Of a DNA stretch of 64,000 nt, positions 19,682-29,264 are shown piece by piece. Under the pieces are notes generated by a model, which searched no databases, was not told the origin of the DNA, and was given only the letters and a program-made list of their open reading frames with translations. This DNA comes from Methanoculleus receptaculi (GTDB lineage Archaea > Halobacteriota > Methanomicrobia > Methanomicrobiales > Methanoculleaceae), in the NCBI RefSeq assembly GCF_033472595.1, contig NZ_CP137642.1:558001-622000 (forward strand). Direction: 5' to 3'. The first letter of the stretch is position 1. Each line of letters starts with the position of its first letter. Both the position numbers and the translations under genes were made by a program.

Positions 19682-20248
19682 CTACGTTATCAGCGAGATC
19701 AGGTCGTGCCTGGTGATCACACCCTGCACCTTCCCTTTCTCGATGACGATTACAGCATGGCTGTGGCGCAGCAGGTGGACGACCGTCTCTATCGGTGTTG
19801 TGGGGGGGACCGTCGGGAAACCCGGCTCCATGTAGTCCCTCACCACCCGCGGACATTTCTGGTGAAGTCCTCCCTCGTCCATTGCGTTCGTGATGGCCGA
19901 CTCGGATATGCAGCCGATGGGCACCCCGTTCTCGAGCACCGGCAACTGGGATATGCCTTTTTTCCCCATGATCTCGATGGCGCGGCTGACGGGATCTTCC
20001 GGCGTGACCGAAAAAACCGGGGAGTGCATCACGTCGGCCGCTGTCACCGCCGACTTCTCCGCTGCCTGCAGGACGTTCACGATCTTTGCGAGCGTGCTGA
20101 CTCTCGGATCCACGCTGCCCGCCTCGATCCGCGCCACCATGGACTGGCTTATTCCGGCCATTCTGGCCACATCAGCCTGTTTTAAGCCCATCTGGATCCT
20201 TTTTGCACGAAGTTCCGCTGGAGTTGGGATCTCCATTTGATTACCCAT
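19682..20248 (-). CDS. XRE-type HTH regulator with two CBS domains
   Basis: 188 residues. The N-terminal helix-turn-helix is [31 protein letters not shown] (residues about 14-44). Two CBS domains follow ([22 protein letters not shown] and a second one ending [19 protein letters not shown]). CBS pairs bind adenosyl ligands such as AMP, ATP or SAM, so this is probably a metabolite-sensing transcription factor of the type found across Euryarchaeota. It is convergent with tpiA and divergent from aroD, so aroD or itself is a candidate target. Confidence 0.88.
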   Translation of the reverse strand: MGNQMEIPTPAELRAKRIQMGLKQADVARMAGISQSMVARIEAGSVDPRVSTLAKIVNVLQAAEKSAVTAADVMHSPVFSVTPEDPVSRAIEIMGKKGISQLPVLENGVPIGCISESAITNAMDEGGLHQKCPRVVRDYMEPGFPTVPPTTPIETVVHLLRHSHAVIVIEKGKVQGVITRHDLISLIT

Positions 20249-20456
20249 AGTAATTTTTTACAATATATACCTGCCTGCGGGCCGTGAGCGTGAAAAACCG
20301 GTAAGACCGGTAAGCCGCAGACCTGATAGCGGGGATGTGGGCAGATCCCCGGCGGATCCGTCGTCCATGACCGGGTTCATCAAACCAGGGCACGGCCTGA
20401 AGACACTCTGTTCTGGCAGCCTCAAGATTCTCAGGCGCAAAAGGGTGCATGACAGG

Positions 20457-20469
20457 TATTTAAGATATA
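20457..20469 (+). promoter_or_regulatory. TATA region of aroD
   Basis: TATTTAAGATATAA lies about 25-35 bp before the aroD ATG at 20493. Transcription would start very close to the ATG, so the message may be nearly leaderless. Confidence 0.45.
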
Positions 20470-20492
20470 AGCATGGAATACATCCAGCAGGT

Positions 20493-21122
20493 ATGAAGAT
20501 CGTCGTATCAGTGGACGACCCCGCCCTCATCAACGGGGTGCTGGAATACAACCCGGCGTTCATCGAGATCAGGCTCGACCGTATGGAGGGCGATCTGCTG
20601 GATCACGTCCGTGCAATCCGGGAGATGACCGCCATCCCCCTGATCGCCACGCTAAGGAGCAGGGAGGAGGGAGGGGGCTTTGTCGGCGATGCCGACCTCT
20701 GGGCTGGAATAGTCGGGCCGATTGCAGGCTACGTTGATATAGTTGACGTTGAGACGCGCTACAGCAAGCATGCCCCCTCCCTCAGGAGCCAGGGGGCCAG
20801 GATCCTGGCCTCCCTCCACACAGACGATATGCCCGGCCAGGGAGACCTGGAGAGGATCGAGAGGACGCTCAGGTCGTACGGCGATATACCGAAGATAGTC
20901 GTTCGGCCCGAAAACCCGGACGAACTCCTCGACCTCCTCCGGTTCACCGCCAATGCGCAGAAACCAATCTGCACAAGCGTCATGGGCGGCAGGTTCCGTT
21001 TCGCCCGCGCGATCCTGCCGCTCTTCGGTTCAGAGTTTGTCTTCTGCCACGCGGGGAGACCGATGGCCGAAGGGCAGTACCATATCCGGGAGATGCGCGA
21101 GATCGCCGAACTGCTGGGGTGA
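20493..21122 (+). CDS. aroD: 3-dehydroquinate dehydratase, type I
   Basis: Third step of the shikimate pathway. 209 residues using the ATG at 20493 ([16 protein letters not shown]). Type I features are EIRLDRME near residue 29, [22 protein letters not shown] with the active-site His, and [19 protein letters not shown] with the terminal loop. The Schiff-base Lys of the family would be in the [12 protein letters not shown] region. It faces the aro operon on the opposite strand, convergent with aroC, so all pathway steps lie within 8.5 kb. Confidence 0.9.
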   Translation: MKIVVSVDDPALINGVLEYNPAFIEIRLDRMEGDLLDHVRAIREMTAIPLIATLRSREEGGGFVGDADLWAGIVGPIAGYVDIVDVETRYSKHAPSLRSQGARILASLHTDDMPGQGDLERIERTLRSYGDIPKIVVRPENPDELLDLLRFTANAQKPICTSVMGGRFRFARAILPLFGSEFVFCHAGRPMAEGQYHIREMREIAELLG

Positions 21123-21153
21123 GGCGGCGGGTAACGCCACCGCTGTGCAGGCG

Positions 21154-22149
21154 CTAATCCCAGCCGCGGTACTTTGCCTCTTCGAGCATCGCGTCGATGA
21201 TCACGAGCGCAAGCATACACTCTGCAACAGGGAGGATCCTGGGAGCGATGCAGGGGTCGTGCCGCCCTTCGATCCTTATCTCGCGTTCAACCCCGGCGAG
21301 ATCGATCGTCCGCTGAGGGCTGCGTATCGAGGGGGTCGGCTTGACGGCAAGTCTGACGATTATATCCTCTCCGCTCGTGATCCCGCCAAGGATGCCGCCG
21401 GCACGGTTGCTTGCAAACCCTTCCGCGGTGATCGCGTCGTTCATCTCACTCCCAAGGAGACGGGCTGCGCCGAACCCCTCACCGATCTCGACCGCCTTCA
21501 CCGCCCCTATACCCATCATGGCGCCGGCGATGGCGGCATCGATTTTTCCAAAGACCGGGTCACCAAGACCCGGTGGGCAGCCTGAGGCGATCACCTCGAC
21601 TATCCCGCCCACGGAATCGCCTGAATCGCGGGCGGCGCGGATCTCTGCCTCCATCGCTTCACGTTCCCTCACCCCGTGCACCTCGACGACCTCACCACGG
21701 ATCGCGATGCCGCGCGGCGCAAGCCAGCGCATCGCCACCGCACCGGCAGCGACCCGCCCAACCGTCTCCCGGCCGGAACTCCGGCCCCCACCGCGGTGGT
21801 CGCGCAACCCGTACTTCATCTGCCAGGTATAGTCCGCATGCCCGGGACGGTAGACATCCCGGAGCGCGTCGTAGTCCTCCGAACGGACGTCCTGATTGAG
21901 AACCACAAGCGCGATCGGGGCGCCGGTCGTCCGCCCTTCAAACGTCCCTGAGATGATCTCCACCCGATCTGGTTCCCTGCGCCCGGACTCAAGCGGGCTC
22001 TTCCCCGGCCGCCGGCGGTCGAGGTAGGGCTGGATATCCCCTTCCGTCAGGGGCATCCCCGGTGGGCAGCCGTCGATGACCACACCAACAGCCCTGCCGT
22101 GACTCTCCCCGAACGTCGTGCACCTGAAATTTCTGCCGAACGTGTTCAT
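21154..22149 (-). CDS. aroC: Chorismate synthase
   Basis: Final step to chorismate. 331 residues from the ATG at 22149 ([22 protein letters not shown]), which overlaps the aroKE stop as ATGA. Conserved motifs are [44 protein letters not shown] and the C-terminal [11 protein letters not shown]. The mid region [17 protein letters not shown] is the flavin-binding stretch. Last gene of the eight-gene operon. Confidence 0.95.
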   Translation of the reverse strand: MNTFGRNFRCTTFGESHGRAVGVVIDGCPPGMPLTEGDIQPYLDRRRPGKSPLESGRREPDRVEIISGTFEGRTTGAPIALVVLNQDVRSEDYDALRDVYRPGHADYTWQMKYGLRDHRGGGRSSGRETVGRVAAGAVAMRWLAPRGIAIRGEVVEVHGVREREAMEAEIRAARDSGDSVGGIVEVIASGCPPGLGDPVFGKIDAAIAGAMMGIGAVKAVEIGEGFGAARLLGSEMNDAITAEGFASNRAGGILGGITSGEDIIVRLAVKPTPSIRSPQRTIDLAGVEREIRIEGRHDPCIAPRILPVAECMLALVIIDAMLEEAKYRGWD

Positions 22150-23510
22150 GAAAGCACCTCCCGCACCTCTTCCGGCGAGACCGCGATCCCGGTGATCAGC
22201 CGGAACTGTTCCACCGCCTGGTGGACGAACATCTCCGTCCCGGGTATGGCCTCGCACCCTGTCTCCCTCGCCGCCCGGATGAGCGGCGTATCCGGCGGGG
22301 TGTAGACCAGATCAAAGACCGTCATCCCCTGCTCCAGGTCGCCGGCATCAAGCAGGCTCCGGGTGTCCGGCTCCATCCCAACCGGGGTTGCGTTCAGCAC
22401 CACATCGGCCTTACATCCCCTGAAATCTTCCAGCCCTCCCCACCGGCAGTTGAAACGTTCTGCAAGTCTCCGTGCAGCATCTGGCTTCCTGGCAAGTATC
22501 GTCACCTCCATATCGAGCGAACAGAGGGCGTAGACCGCTGCGGCCGCCGCACCCCCCGCACCGAGCACAACCGCCCTGGCGCCCTGTCGGTGGAGAAGCG
22601 GCGTCCGGACACCCAGCCAGTCGGTGTTATGCCCGTAAGACCTTCCACCGCACCTGACCACGGTGTTTGCCGCACCTATTGCCGCCGCATGCTCGTCCAC
22701 CTCGTCCAGGTAACGCATCACATCGGTCTTGAACGGGATGGTGACAGAGAGCCCCTTTGTCGGCAGCAGGGATGCCAGACGGATGATCGTCCCGACGTCC
22801 GGCCACTCGAACAGGGTGTAGTGGTAGTTCATCCCGAACCGTTCAAAGAGCCGGTTGTAGAGGAGCGGGCTCCTGCTGTGGGCGCAGGGGTAACCGGCGA
22901 TGCCGCAGACCATCAGCCCCGGGTCACGGCCGAGCATCCCCCGCAGACCGGAGAGCCCGAACCGCTCCAGGAGGTCGTCGCGCTCGCGCCGCCCTTCCAG
23001 CGGGAGAGCGTTCTCACCGCGGATATCCCTGAGGATGATACCGGCAACCTCAACCGGCGTTCGGGAACCGGTATCCACACAGGCATCTGCGGCGCCAAGG
23101 TAGGCGTCCTTTCGCCTGGCAAGGAGGCTGCGCACCTCCTCCTCCGGCGGGAGATCGGTCAGCCCCGGCCGGTCGCTCCCGGCGATCCGCTCCCCTATGG
23201 TCTCCGGCGAGGCGGAGAGGAGGTAGACCCTCCCATGCCGCCGCAGGTCGGCGACGTTTGTGGGGTCGCAGACCGCACCCCCGCCGGTGCTGATCACCCC
23301 CTCCACACCCGCAAGCGACTCGATAACCCCGCGCTCGAGGGCGCGGAACCGCGCCTCGCCGTGCTGCCGGAAGATCTCCGGGATCGAGACCCCGGCCGTT
23401 CGCTCGACAAGCGTATCGGTATCAAAGAAGGGCAAATCCAGGCTTTCAGCAAGGATCCGCCCGACCGAGGTCTTCCCCGTCCCCCGGTAACCGATGAGTA
23501 TGACCCTCAC
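22146..23510 (-). CDS. aroKE: Shikimate kinase - shikimate dehydrogenase fusion
   Basis: 454 residues carrying two pathway steps. Residues 1-~165 are a bacterial-type shikimate kinase: Walker [27 protein letters not shown] and the [10 protein letters not shown] lid. Residues about 195-454 are shikimate dehydrogenase: [35 protein letters not shown], the NADP loop [15 protein letters not shown] and a C-terminal [14 protein letters not shown] chose a GTG start at 23510, behind GGAGGGG and overlapping the aroA stop (GTGA). Most archaea use an unrelated GHMP-type shikimate kinase, so this module suggests acquisition from bacteria. Confidence 0.9.
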   Translation of the reverse strand: MRVILIGYRGTGKTSVGRILAESLDLPFFDTDTLVERTAGVSIPEIFRQHGEARFRALERGVIESLAGVEGVISTGGGAVCDPTNVADLRRHGRVYLLSASPETIGERIAGSDRPGLTDLPPEEEVRSLLARRKDAYLGAADACVDTGSRTPVEVAGIILRDIRGENALPLEGRRERDDLLERFGLSGLRGMLGRDPGLMVCGIAGYPCAHSRSPLLYNRLFERFGMNYHYTLFEWPDVGTIIRLASLLPTKGLSVTIPFKTDVMRYLDEVDEHAAAIGAANTVVRCGGRSYGHNTDWLGVRTPLLHRQGARAVVLGAGGAAAAAVYALCSLDMEVTILARKPDAARRLAERFNCRWGGLEDFRGCKADVVLNATPVGMEPDTRSLLDAGDLEQGMTVFDLVYTPPDTPLIRAARETGCEAIPGTEMFVHQAVEQFRLITGIAVSPEEVREVLS

Positions 23511-24775
23511 AGCAGCCCCTCCCCGTATAGAGCCTCCCAGAACCCCGGAAAAGACTTCTCCACGCATCCCGGGTCCCGGATCACCATCCCGCCGACCGCA
23601 AGACCGAGGACGGCAAACGCCATCGCCGTCCGGTGGTCGTCGTGGGGGTCGACAGCAACGCCGTGAAGCGGCGCAGGGTTGATCCTGATGGAGTCCGCCG
23701 TCACCTCGACCCCCGCACCCATCCTGCGCAGGGTCTCCGCCGTCACCGCGACTCGGTCGCTCTCCTTGTAGCGCAGGTGCGCCGTCCCGGTGATTGTCGT
23801 CGGCGACCCTGCCACCGCCGCCACTGCTGCCAGCGTCTGGACGGTATCGGGGGAGGAGGACATGTCGATCTCGATACCTTCAAGATCGCCCGTCCGCTCG
23901 ACCGTCACCGCGTCATCACTTGAGGCAACCCGGCAGCCCATCGAGACGAGGGCGTCCAGGAACCGGCGGTCACCCTGAACGGATGCGGGGTTCAGTCCCC
24001 TGACCGTGACCCGGCCGCCGCATATGGCCGCGATCGCAAAGAGGTATGACGCCGACGAGAAATCGCCCTCGATCCGGTAATTCCTCCCCCGGTAAGGCAC
24101 GCCGCTCTCCACACGGAACCATTCATAGCCCCGCCGTTCAAATCGGGCGCCGAACTCCCGCATCACATCCAGTGTCAGATCCAGGTATGACCGCGAGGCA
24201 GGGGGCGCCGGGAGCGTGACCTCCACATCCTCCTCCGCGCACGGCGCCGCCATCAGGATGGACGAGACGAACTGGCTGCTCACGCTCCCGTCGATCTCCA
24301 CCCTCCCGCCGTGAAGTCTCCCCGATACCCGGACCGGCGGGTAGCCCGACCTGCCGGGAAAGATTACCTCACCACCGAGCCCCGCCAGCGCCCTGGCAAG
24401 GGGGCCGACAGGCCGCTCAAGCATCCTGGAACTCCCGGTCAGCACCACCGGATGGGGGGCAAGGAGCGCCACGGAGGCAAGCAATCGCAGTGTCGTCCCC
24501 GAGTTTCCGCAGTCGATGGTCACCTCGCCCCCTGTCCGGAAGGTACCGCCGCAACCGATGACAAGAACCTCTCCGGGCCGCCACTCAACCGGCACCCTGA
24601 GAGCCTCAAGCCCCCCGGCGGTCAGTTCCGTGTCGACCGCCCCGAGGGGGTTGGTGATACGCGTCTCTCCCTCCGCGAGCGCTCCCGCAATCAGAGCCCG
24701 GTGGGTGTAACTCTTCGAGGGCGGGGCCTCAAAGACCGCTTCGACAGGGCCTGTCCGCGAAACCCTGATAATCAT
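23507..24775 (-). CDS. aroA: 3-phosphoshikimate 1-carboxyvinyltransferase (EPSP synthase)
   Basis: 422 residues from the ATG at 24775 (MIIRVSRTGPVEAVFEAPPSKS), overlapping the pheA stop. EPSP synthase motifs are PPSKSYTHRALI, DCGNSGTTLRLL with the phosphate-binding Ser/Thr, GSVSSQFVSSILMAAP, the EGDFSSASYLFA segment, and RYKESDRV / DHRTAMAFAV near the end. Transfers enolpyruvate from PEP to shikimate 3-phosphate. Confidence 0.95.
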   Translation of the reverse strand: MIIRVSRTGPVEAVFEAPPSKSYTHRALIAGALAEGETRITNPLGAVDTELTAGGLEALRVPVEWRPGEVLVIGCGGTFRTGGEVTIDCGNSGTTLRLLASVALLAPHPVVLTGSSRMLERPVGPLARALAGLGGEVIFPGRSGYPPVRVSGRLHGGRVEIDGSVSSQFVSSILMAAPCAEEDVEVTLPAPPASRSYLDLTLDVMREFGARFERRGYEWFRVESGVPYRGRNYRIEGDFSSASYLFAIAAICGGRVTVRGLNPASVQGDRRFLDALVSMGCRVASSDDAVTVERTGDLEGIEIDMSSSPDTVQTLAAVAAVAGSPTTITGTAHLRYKESDRVAVTAETLRRMGAGVEVTADSIRINPAPLHGVAVDPHDDHRTAMAFAVLGLAVGGMVIRDPGCVEKSFPGFWEALYGEGLL

Positions 24776-25566
24776 ACCCCCGGCACCTCCAGGCGGGGAT
24801 AGCACCCGAGTTCTCTCAAGTTTGTCATGCCTCTGAGTTCCTCCTCTGCCTCAAGCCAGCCTTCGGAGATCTCAAGGTCGATGAAGAAGATGTACTTCCC
24901 GATCCCCCTCCGGGACGGCCGCGACTCTATCCGGGTCAGGTTGATCCCGCGCCTGGCAAAAACCCCCAGGATATCGGCAAGGAGTCCAACCCGGTCGATC
25001 TCCGGGTCAACCAGGAGACTGCACTTTGTGCATCCTGCAAGATCGCGGGGGAGAGGGGAGATCTCGACAAACCGGGTAGTGTTGTCCCTCCTGTTCTGGA
25101 CGTCCCTCACGGCGATCGGAAGGCTGTAGATCCGTGCCGCCATCTCCGAAATGATGGCGCCTGCGTTCTCGTTTCGCTGCATAGCAACCGCGCTCGCAGC
25201 GTTGCTGCTGGTGTGGACGACCTCCACCCCGAGATTGTCGAGGAAGATGGAGCACTGCTCGTGTGTCTGTGGGTGGGCGTAGACGACCGAGAGGCGGGAG
25301 GGGTCGTACCGGGCCGCAAGGTGGTGGCGAACGGGCATGTAGGCCTCGGCGGTGATAGAGACCTCAAACTCCATCAACCCCTGGAGCGTCTCTCCCACAC
25401 CTCCGGTTTCCGAGTTCTCGATCGGCACAAGCCCGCGGCCGGACCCGCTCGCCACCCTGGCTATGATCGAGCGGATCGTCGGCAGGAGTTCGATATCATC
25501 GCCGTATAGCCGTGTTGCAAGGTCGTGGCTGACCGTCCCGGCGGGGCCGAGCGTCAGGACGGTCAT
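24772..25566 (-). CDS. pheA: Prephenate dehydratase
   Basis: Converts prephenate to phenylpyruvate for phenylalanine. 264 residues: catalytic PDT domain (LGPAGTVSHDLA, GLVPIENSETGGVGETL, with the TRF motif in NTTRFVEISP) to about residue 180, then an ACT regulatory domain with GVFARRGINLTRIESRPSR. The ESRP motif is the phenylalanine-binding site of feedback-inhibited enzymes. Overlaps both neighbours by 4 bp. Confidence 0.95.
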   Translation of the reverse strand: MTVLTLGPAGTVSHDLATRLYGDDIELLPTIRSIIARVASGSGRGLVPIENSETGGVGETLQGLMEFEVSITAEAYMPVRHHLAARYDPSRLSVVYAHPQTHEQCSIFLDNLGVEVVHTSSNAASAVAMQRNENAGAIISEMAARIYSLPIAVRDVQNRRDNTTRFVEISPLPRDLAGCTKCSLLVDPEIDRVGLLADILGVFARRGINLTRIESRPSRRGIGKYIFFIDLEISEGWLEAEEELRGMTNLRELGCYPRLEVPGV

Positions 25567-26390
25567 CGGCCGCTCACCACGTGGTTGATCAGATCGTCGG
25601 TCTCTTCGGTCGCGGAGACCAGGTAGGAGGCGTAATGCGCGGCATTGGCGGCAAAGAACTCCTGGAACCGGTCGGCATCCCCCGACTCGACGATCTCCCG
25701 GAGAGCCAGGACTGCCTCCTCGAACCTGGCAAGCACCTCCGGTACGGCCGGGTTCATCTGGAGGATATCCCCGTAGAGCCCGGCGTCCTGAGCAAGGATC
25801 CGCCCGACCAGTCCCATCTCGATCCTGTATATGGGGCTTGTGAAATGGAGAGACTCCGCGATGTCTGTTCCGGTCCTGCGAATGGCCTCTGCCTTTGCAA
25901 GCGTCACAAAGTGGGTGAGACCCTGGATCACCGCCATCATCCGGTCGTGATCCTCCGGTGTCGAGATGGTGATCTCCGCCCCCTGCTCACGGAATACGGA
26001 GAGAAGGGTATCGAGGGTCTCCTGGCTGCAGCGCGCCGGGGTTGCGACGATCGTCTGCCCCCGCAGCGACGCGACGCCAGGCCCGAACATCGGGTGAAGC
26101 CCGATCACCTCCGCACGGGAGGCAAGCATTGCCCGGACGGGTTCGACCTTGAGGGAGGTGAGATCGCAGAAGACCTGATCTTCTGAGAGCAGCGGCGCGA
26201 TCTCGCGTATAACTTCCGCGGTGGCGCGGATCGGCACCGAGACCAGCACAAGGTCGGCCATCTCCGCAACATCCCGGTTCGTGAGCTCGGTCCTCCTCCC
26301 GGAGACGACCGTCTCCCAGCCCGCCGTCTGGAAGACACCGGCAAAGAACCGTCCCATCTGACCGGTGCCACCGATGATACCTGCAATCAT
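25563..26390 (-). CDS. tyrA: Prephenate dehydrogenase
   Basis: 275 residues from the ATG at 26390 (MIAGIIGGTGQMGRFFAGVF), an NAD(P)-binding Rossmann start; upstream codons of the open frame lie inside the preceding gene region and are not conserved-looking. LGLHPMFGP-type motif reads VIGLHPMFGPGVASL, with the substrate-binding His. Oxidatively decarboxylates prephenate toward tyrosine. It lies 4 bp after the dehydroquinate synthase stop. No chorismate mutase domain is fused to it or to pheA. Confidence 0.92.
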   Translation of the reverse strand: MIAGIIGGTGQMGRFFAGVFQTAGWETVVSGRRTELTNRDVAEMADLVLVSVPIRATAEVIREIAPLLSEDQVFCDLTSLKVEPVRAMLASRAEVIGLHPMFGPGVASLRGQTIVATPARCSQETLDTLLSVFREQGAEITISTPEDHDRMMAVIQGLTHFVTLAKAEAIRRTGTDIAESLHFTSPIYRIEMGLVGRILAQDAGLYGDILQMNPAVPEVLARFEEAVLALREIVESGDADRFQEFFAANAAHYASYLVSATEETDDLINHVVSGR

Positions 26391-26394
26391 ACCG

Positions 26395-27381
26395 TTACTT
26401 CTCCAGGATCGTCTCTCTGACAGCAACCCCGAAGTGTCGACCGCCCTCCGCCAGACTGCCGAGAACCCGGTCGCCCACCGCCAGGGCGGCGACCGATACA
26501 GCCGCACCATCCTCCCCAACAAGCCTGATCGTCTCAGCGTTCTGGAGCACCAGACTCGCCTTCGCCTCCCCTGACCTCGCCTCCACCAGGAGGAGAGGGC
26601 GGCGTTCGATCTTCAGCCTGCCGACGACCACCTCGTGGGTCTCGCCCGAGTGCTCCACGATCAGCACCCGGTCACCCACCGAGAGGTCTGAGAGGTATGC
26701 GGTCTTCCCGTCAGGGAGGAGGGTGTAGGCGTGCACCGCTCCGGCGTTCACCCGGAACGGGCGGGGCGCCACATAGGGGTTTTCCAGAGTCTCGGGGTGC
26801 ACCAGGAGGAACGCCGACGAGGTGTTGCCGACGAGCATCCCCTCCCCATTTGCAAGGATTGAACATGTATCCACACAGACCCGGTCGCCCATCCCGACAG
26901 GGGTGATCCGGGTCACCTCGAACGGGACGAGAGGGACGGGCACTGTTGTACCGGCGATAACCTCCGCCACCCGCCGGATCTCCGCCGGGTCATCGGTTGA
27001 AAGCATGATCCCCGCCGCACCACGCTCGAGAACGGTCAGAGCGACCTTCGCCTCCTCGGCGTTCGAGACTGCAGCGATGATCCTCTCTGACTGCGCTACC
27101 AGGTTCTCGAGGGGGATCACCGTCCAGTCCTGTGTCCTGACGATCACCTGGCCCTGCCGGGAAAGCCGGAGCGCCTCCTCTTCGGATTCTTTATCAACGA
27201 TCTCAACCTCGAAGACATCTTTCCCCGGAACCAGGTCACCGTCTGGTGCGATCGTCGTCACCCGCCCGAGTTCCCGAACACGTTCTGCGTCATCGACGAG
27301 GAGGGCGTCGGCCCCGCTCTCGATCGCAGTGGTCGCGAGGTTCTTCCTCCACGGCCGTAGATCAACCCAGAACAGTTTCAT
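26395..27381 (-). CDS. 3-dehydroquinate synthase II (AroB')
   Basis: 328 residues. Archaeal enzyme (MJ1249 family) that makes 3-dehydroquinate from the product of the MJ0400-type aldolase, replacing bacterial DAHP synthase/AroB. Family features are [10 protein letters not shown] at the N-terminus, DWTVIPLENLVAQ, GDRVCVDTCSILANGEGMLVGNTSSAFLLVHPE, and PFRVNAGAVHAYTLLPDGKTAYLSDL. The ATG overlaps the preceding aldolase stop by 4 bp. Confidence 0.95.
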   Translation of the reverse strand: MKLFWVDLRPWRKNLATTAIESGADALLVDDAERVRELGRVTTIAPDGDLVPGKDVFEVEIVDKESEEEALRLSRQGQVIVRTQDWTVIPLENLVAQSERIIAAVSNAEEAKVALTVLERGAAGIMLSTDDPAEIRRVAEVIAGTTVPVPLVPFEVTRITPVGMGDRVCVDTCSILANGEGMLVGNTSSAFLLVHPETLENPYVAPRPFRVNAGAVHAYTLLPDGKTAYLSDLSVGDRVLIVEHSGETHEVVVGRLKIERRPLLLVEARSGEAKASLVLQNAETIRLVGEDGAAVSVAALAVGDRVLGSLAEGGRHFGVAVRETILEK

Positions 27382-28172
27382 TTCGCCGTCTCCAGGGCCT
27401 CGGTGGGACTTACCCCCTCATGCACCACCCGGCAGACCGCGGCCACGAACCGTGCGGTATCGTCGCGCTGGAAAGCGTTCCTTCCCATGCAGACACCCGC
27501 CGCACCCACATCAACAGCATCACGGATGGTCATAAGCGTCTCCAGATCGCCACCCTTCTCGCCTCCGGCGATCAGGACGGGCACCGAACTGGCGGCGGTG
27601 ATCTGACGAAACGAGTCCGGGTCGCCTGTGTAGTTCGTCTTGATCAGGTCGGCGCCAAGTTCCTCGGCGACGCGGACGCAGTGCCCGACCGCCTGCGGAG
27701 ATACAGGATCGATCCCCTTGCCACGGGGGTAGATCATGATCAGGAGCGGCATCCCCCAGCGGTTGCAGTCCCGGGCGACTTCACCCGCCGACTCGATCAT
27801 CCGCGACTCGTTTGGCGCGCCCAGGTTTACGTGGATCGATATACCATCGGCGCCGAGGGCAACCGCTTCCTCCACAGTGCAGACAAGGACCTTGTCGTTT
27901 GGGTCAGGGTTCAGCGAGGTGCTCGCGGAGAGGTGGACGATGAGCCCGATATCCTTTCCGCTCTTCCGGTGCCCTCCCTTCACCATGCCTTTGTGGAGGA
28001 CGATGGCGTTTGCACCTCCTTCGCTTACCGCGTTGACGGTCTCTGGCATGTTGCGGAGCCCCTCGATCTGCCCCATCGTGAACCCGTGATCCATGGGTAT
28101 GATCACGGATCGCCCCGTGTTCCGGTTCATAATTCGCTCAAGCCGGATCTCTTTTCCAATCATTGTTATCAC
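27378..28172 (-). CDS. ADTH synthase / class I fructose-bisphosphate aldolase family, copy 2
   Basis: 264 residues of the MJ0400/DhnA-type aldolase family. Key features are [10 protein letters not shown], the phosphate-binding GGEKGGD and [10 protein letters not shown] loops, and the Schiff-base Lys in [13 protein letters not shown]. In the archaeal pathway this enzyme makes 2-amino-3,7-dideoxy-threo-hept-6-ulosonate from aspartate semialdehyde and a sugar phosphate. It lies directly before the dehydroquinate synthase gene, which makes it the better candidate for that role, but the paralogue next to it could share it. [13 protein letters not shown] offers two in-frame ATG starts. Confidence 0.88.
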   Translation of the reverse strand: MITMIGKEIRLERIMNRNTGRSVIIPMDHGFTMGQIEGLRNMPETVNAVSEGGANAIVLHKGMVKGGHRKSGKDIGLIVHLSASTSLNPDPNDKVLVCTVEEAVALGADGISIHVNLGAPNESRMIESAGEVARDCNRWGMPLLIMIYPRGKGIDPVSPQAVGHCVRVAEELGADLIKTNYTGDPDSFRQITAASSVPVLIAGGEKGGDLETLMTIRDAVDVGAAGVCMGRNAFQRDDTARFVAAVCRVVHEGVSPTEALETAK

Positions 28173-28966
28173 ATCCTTAGAATCTCTATTGCTTCCTCTG
28201 CAGACCGCCCCTCATGGACGATCAGCGCGGCGGCGCGGATGAGACGGTCAGGCGTCGGGTGCTGGAAGGCGTTTCGTCCGATCGATATCCCGGCAGCTCC
28301 TCCTTCCATCGCGCCTTCCACCAGATCGAGGATCGCACGATCGTCGGTCTTTGAACCCCCTGCTACCACGACCGGCACCGGGCACCCCCGTGTCACCTCC
28401 CTGAACGAGTCCGGATCCCCGGTGTAGACAGTCTTTACTATATCGGCACCTAGTTCCGCCGCCACGCGGGCTGCGAGTTTGACGCTCTCGAGGTCGTGTT
28501 CATCCGCGATCTTCCTGCCCCTCGGGTACATCATCGCGAGGAGCGGCATCCCCCACTCTATACACTCAACCGCGATCCTGCCCAGGTCCTGGAGCATCCG
28601 CGCTTCTGAGTCTGCACCGACGTTTATGTGCACCGAGACGCCGTCAGCACCCATCCTCAGGGCGTTTGTGACGGTGTTGACGAGAACCTTATCGTTTGGA
28701 TCCGGGCCTATGCTGGTGCTCGCCGAGAGATGCATGATCAGACCCACATCACGGCCGTGCCGCCGGTGACCGTGCAGAGCAAGCCCAAGGTGCCCGATCA
28801 CAGCGTTCGCTCCACCCTCGGCAACCAGGTCGATGGTCCTCTCAACATCGATCAGCCCGGGGATGGGGCCAAGAGTCACACCGTGGTCGAGCGGCACGAT
28901 GATGGTCCTGCCGGTGTTTCGATCCATAATACGTTCCAGACGAATCTCTTTACCTCTCATAACCAT
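28169..28966 (-). CDS. ADTH synthase / class I fructose-bisphosphate aldolase family, copy 1
   Basis: 265 residues, paralogous to the next gene along its whole length (shared [44 protein letters not shown] blocks). The Schiff-base Lys is in [11 protein letters not shown]. First gene of the operon. The ribosome binding site GGGAGGAG stands 3 bp before the ATG at 28966 and 9 bp before the ATG at 28960, so the shorter start is at least as likely. One paralogue could serve gluconeogenic aldolase chemistry and the other the aromatic pathway; sequence alone does not decide. Confidence 0.85.
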   Translation of the reverse strand: MVMRGKEIRLERIMDRNTGRTIIVPLDHGVTLGPIPGLIDVERTIDLVAEGGANAVIGHLGLALHGHRRHGRDVGLIMHLSASTSIGPDPNDKVLVNTVTNALRMGADGVSVHINVGADSEARMLQDLGRIAVECIEWGMPLLAMMYPRGRKIADEHDLESVKLAARVAAELGADIVKTVYTGDPDSFREVTRGCPVPVVVAGGSKTDDRAILDLVEGAMEGGAAGISIGRNAFQHPTPDRLIRAAALIVHEGRSAEEAIEILRM

Positions 28967-29007
28967 TCTCCTCCCGGAATTTGATGATACGGTCTTTTCC
29001 GGGAAAG

Positions 29008-29037
29008 ATCAAAACTGGCTAAACCAGTTAAAATAAC
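29008..29037 (-). promoter_or_regulatory. Promoter and palindromic operator candidate of the aro operon
   Basis: Reading the minus strand, a TATA-like TTATTTTAA (about 29029-29037) is followed at once by AACTGG-TTTAG-CCAGTT (29013-29029), a perfect 6-bp inverted repeat with a 5-bp spacer. Transcription would begin near 29008, so the palindrome sits between TATA box and start site, the place where a repressor would block RNA polymerase. The first ATG follows about 40 bp later. Regulator unknown. Confidence 0.45.
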
Positions 29038-29237
29038 GATAGATCGCTGCCGCTCTGCAGTTGCGGATATCAGCGGTCAAAATCTGGCAAATAACTCCTG
29101 CGTGCGTGACGGTTACTCCGTTAACCGGGGTAAAAACGGCCACCGGCGAAAAAACATTCACCACGCATTGAGTGTAGTATTATCTGTTTGTGAATAAAAA
29201 CATGCCGGTATCCACTCGGGCGAGAGTCTGGAGCACC

Positions 29238-29258
29238 CTCCCGCGCTAAAAATGCGGG
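29238..29258 (-). terminator. Hairpin after the MBF1 gene
   Basis: TCCCGC and GCGGGA arms with a 9-base loop lie 7 bp beyond the MBF1 stop, between it and the aro operon promoter. No T-run follows on the minus strand, so it may be a transcript-stabilising end or a weak terminator. The rest of 29042-29237 shows nothing I recognise. Confidence 0.35.
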
Positions 29259-29264
29259 AATGAC

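Noticed and set aside
22221-23666. Plus-strand frame of 481 codons
   Set aside because: Antisense of the shikimate kinase-dehydrogenase fusion, which has full catalytic motifs.
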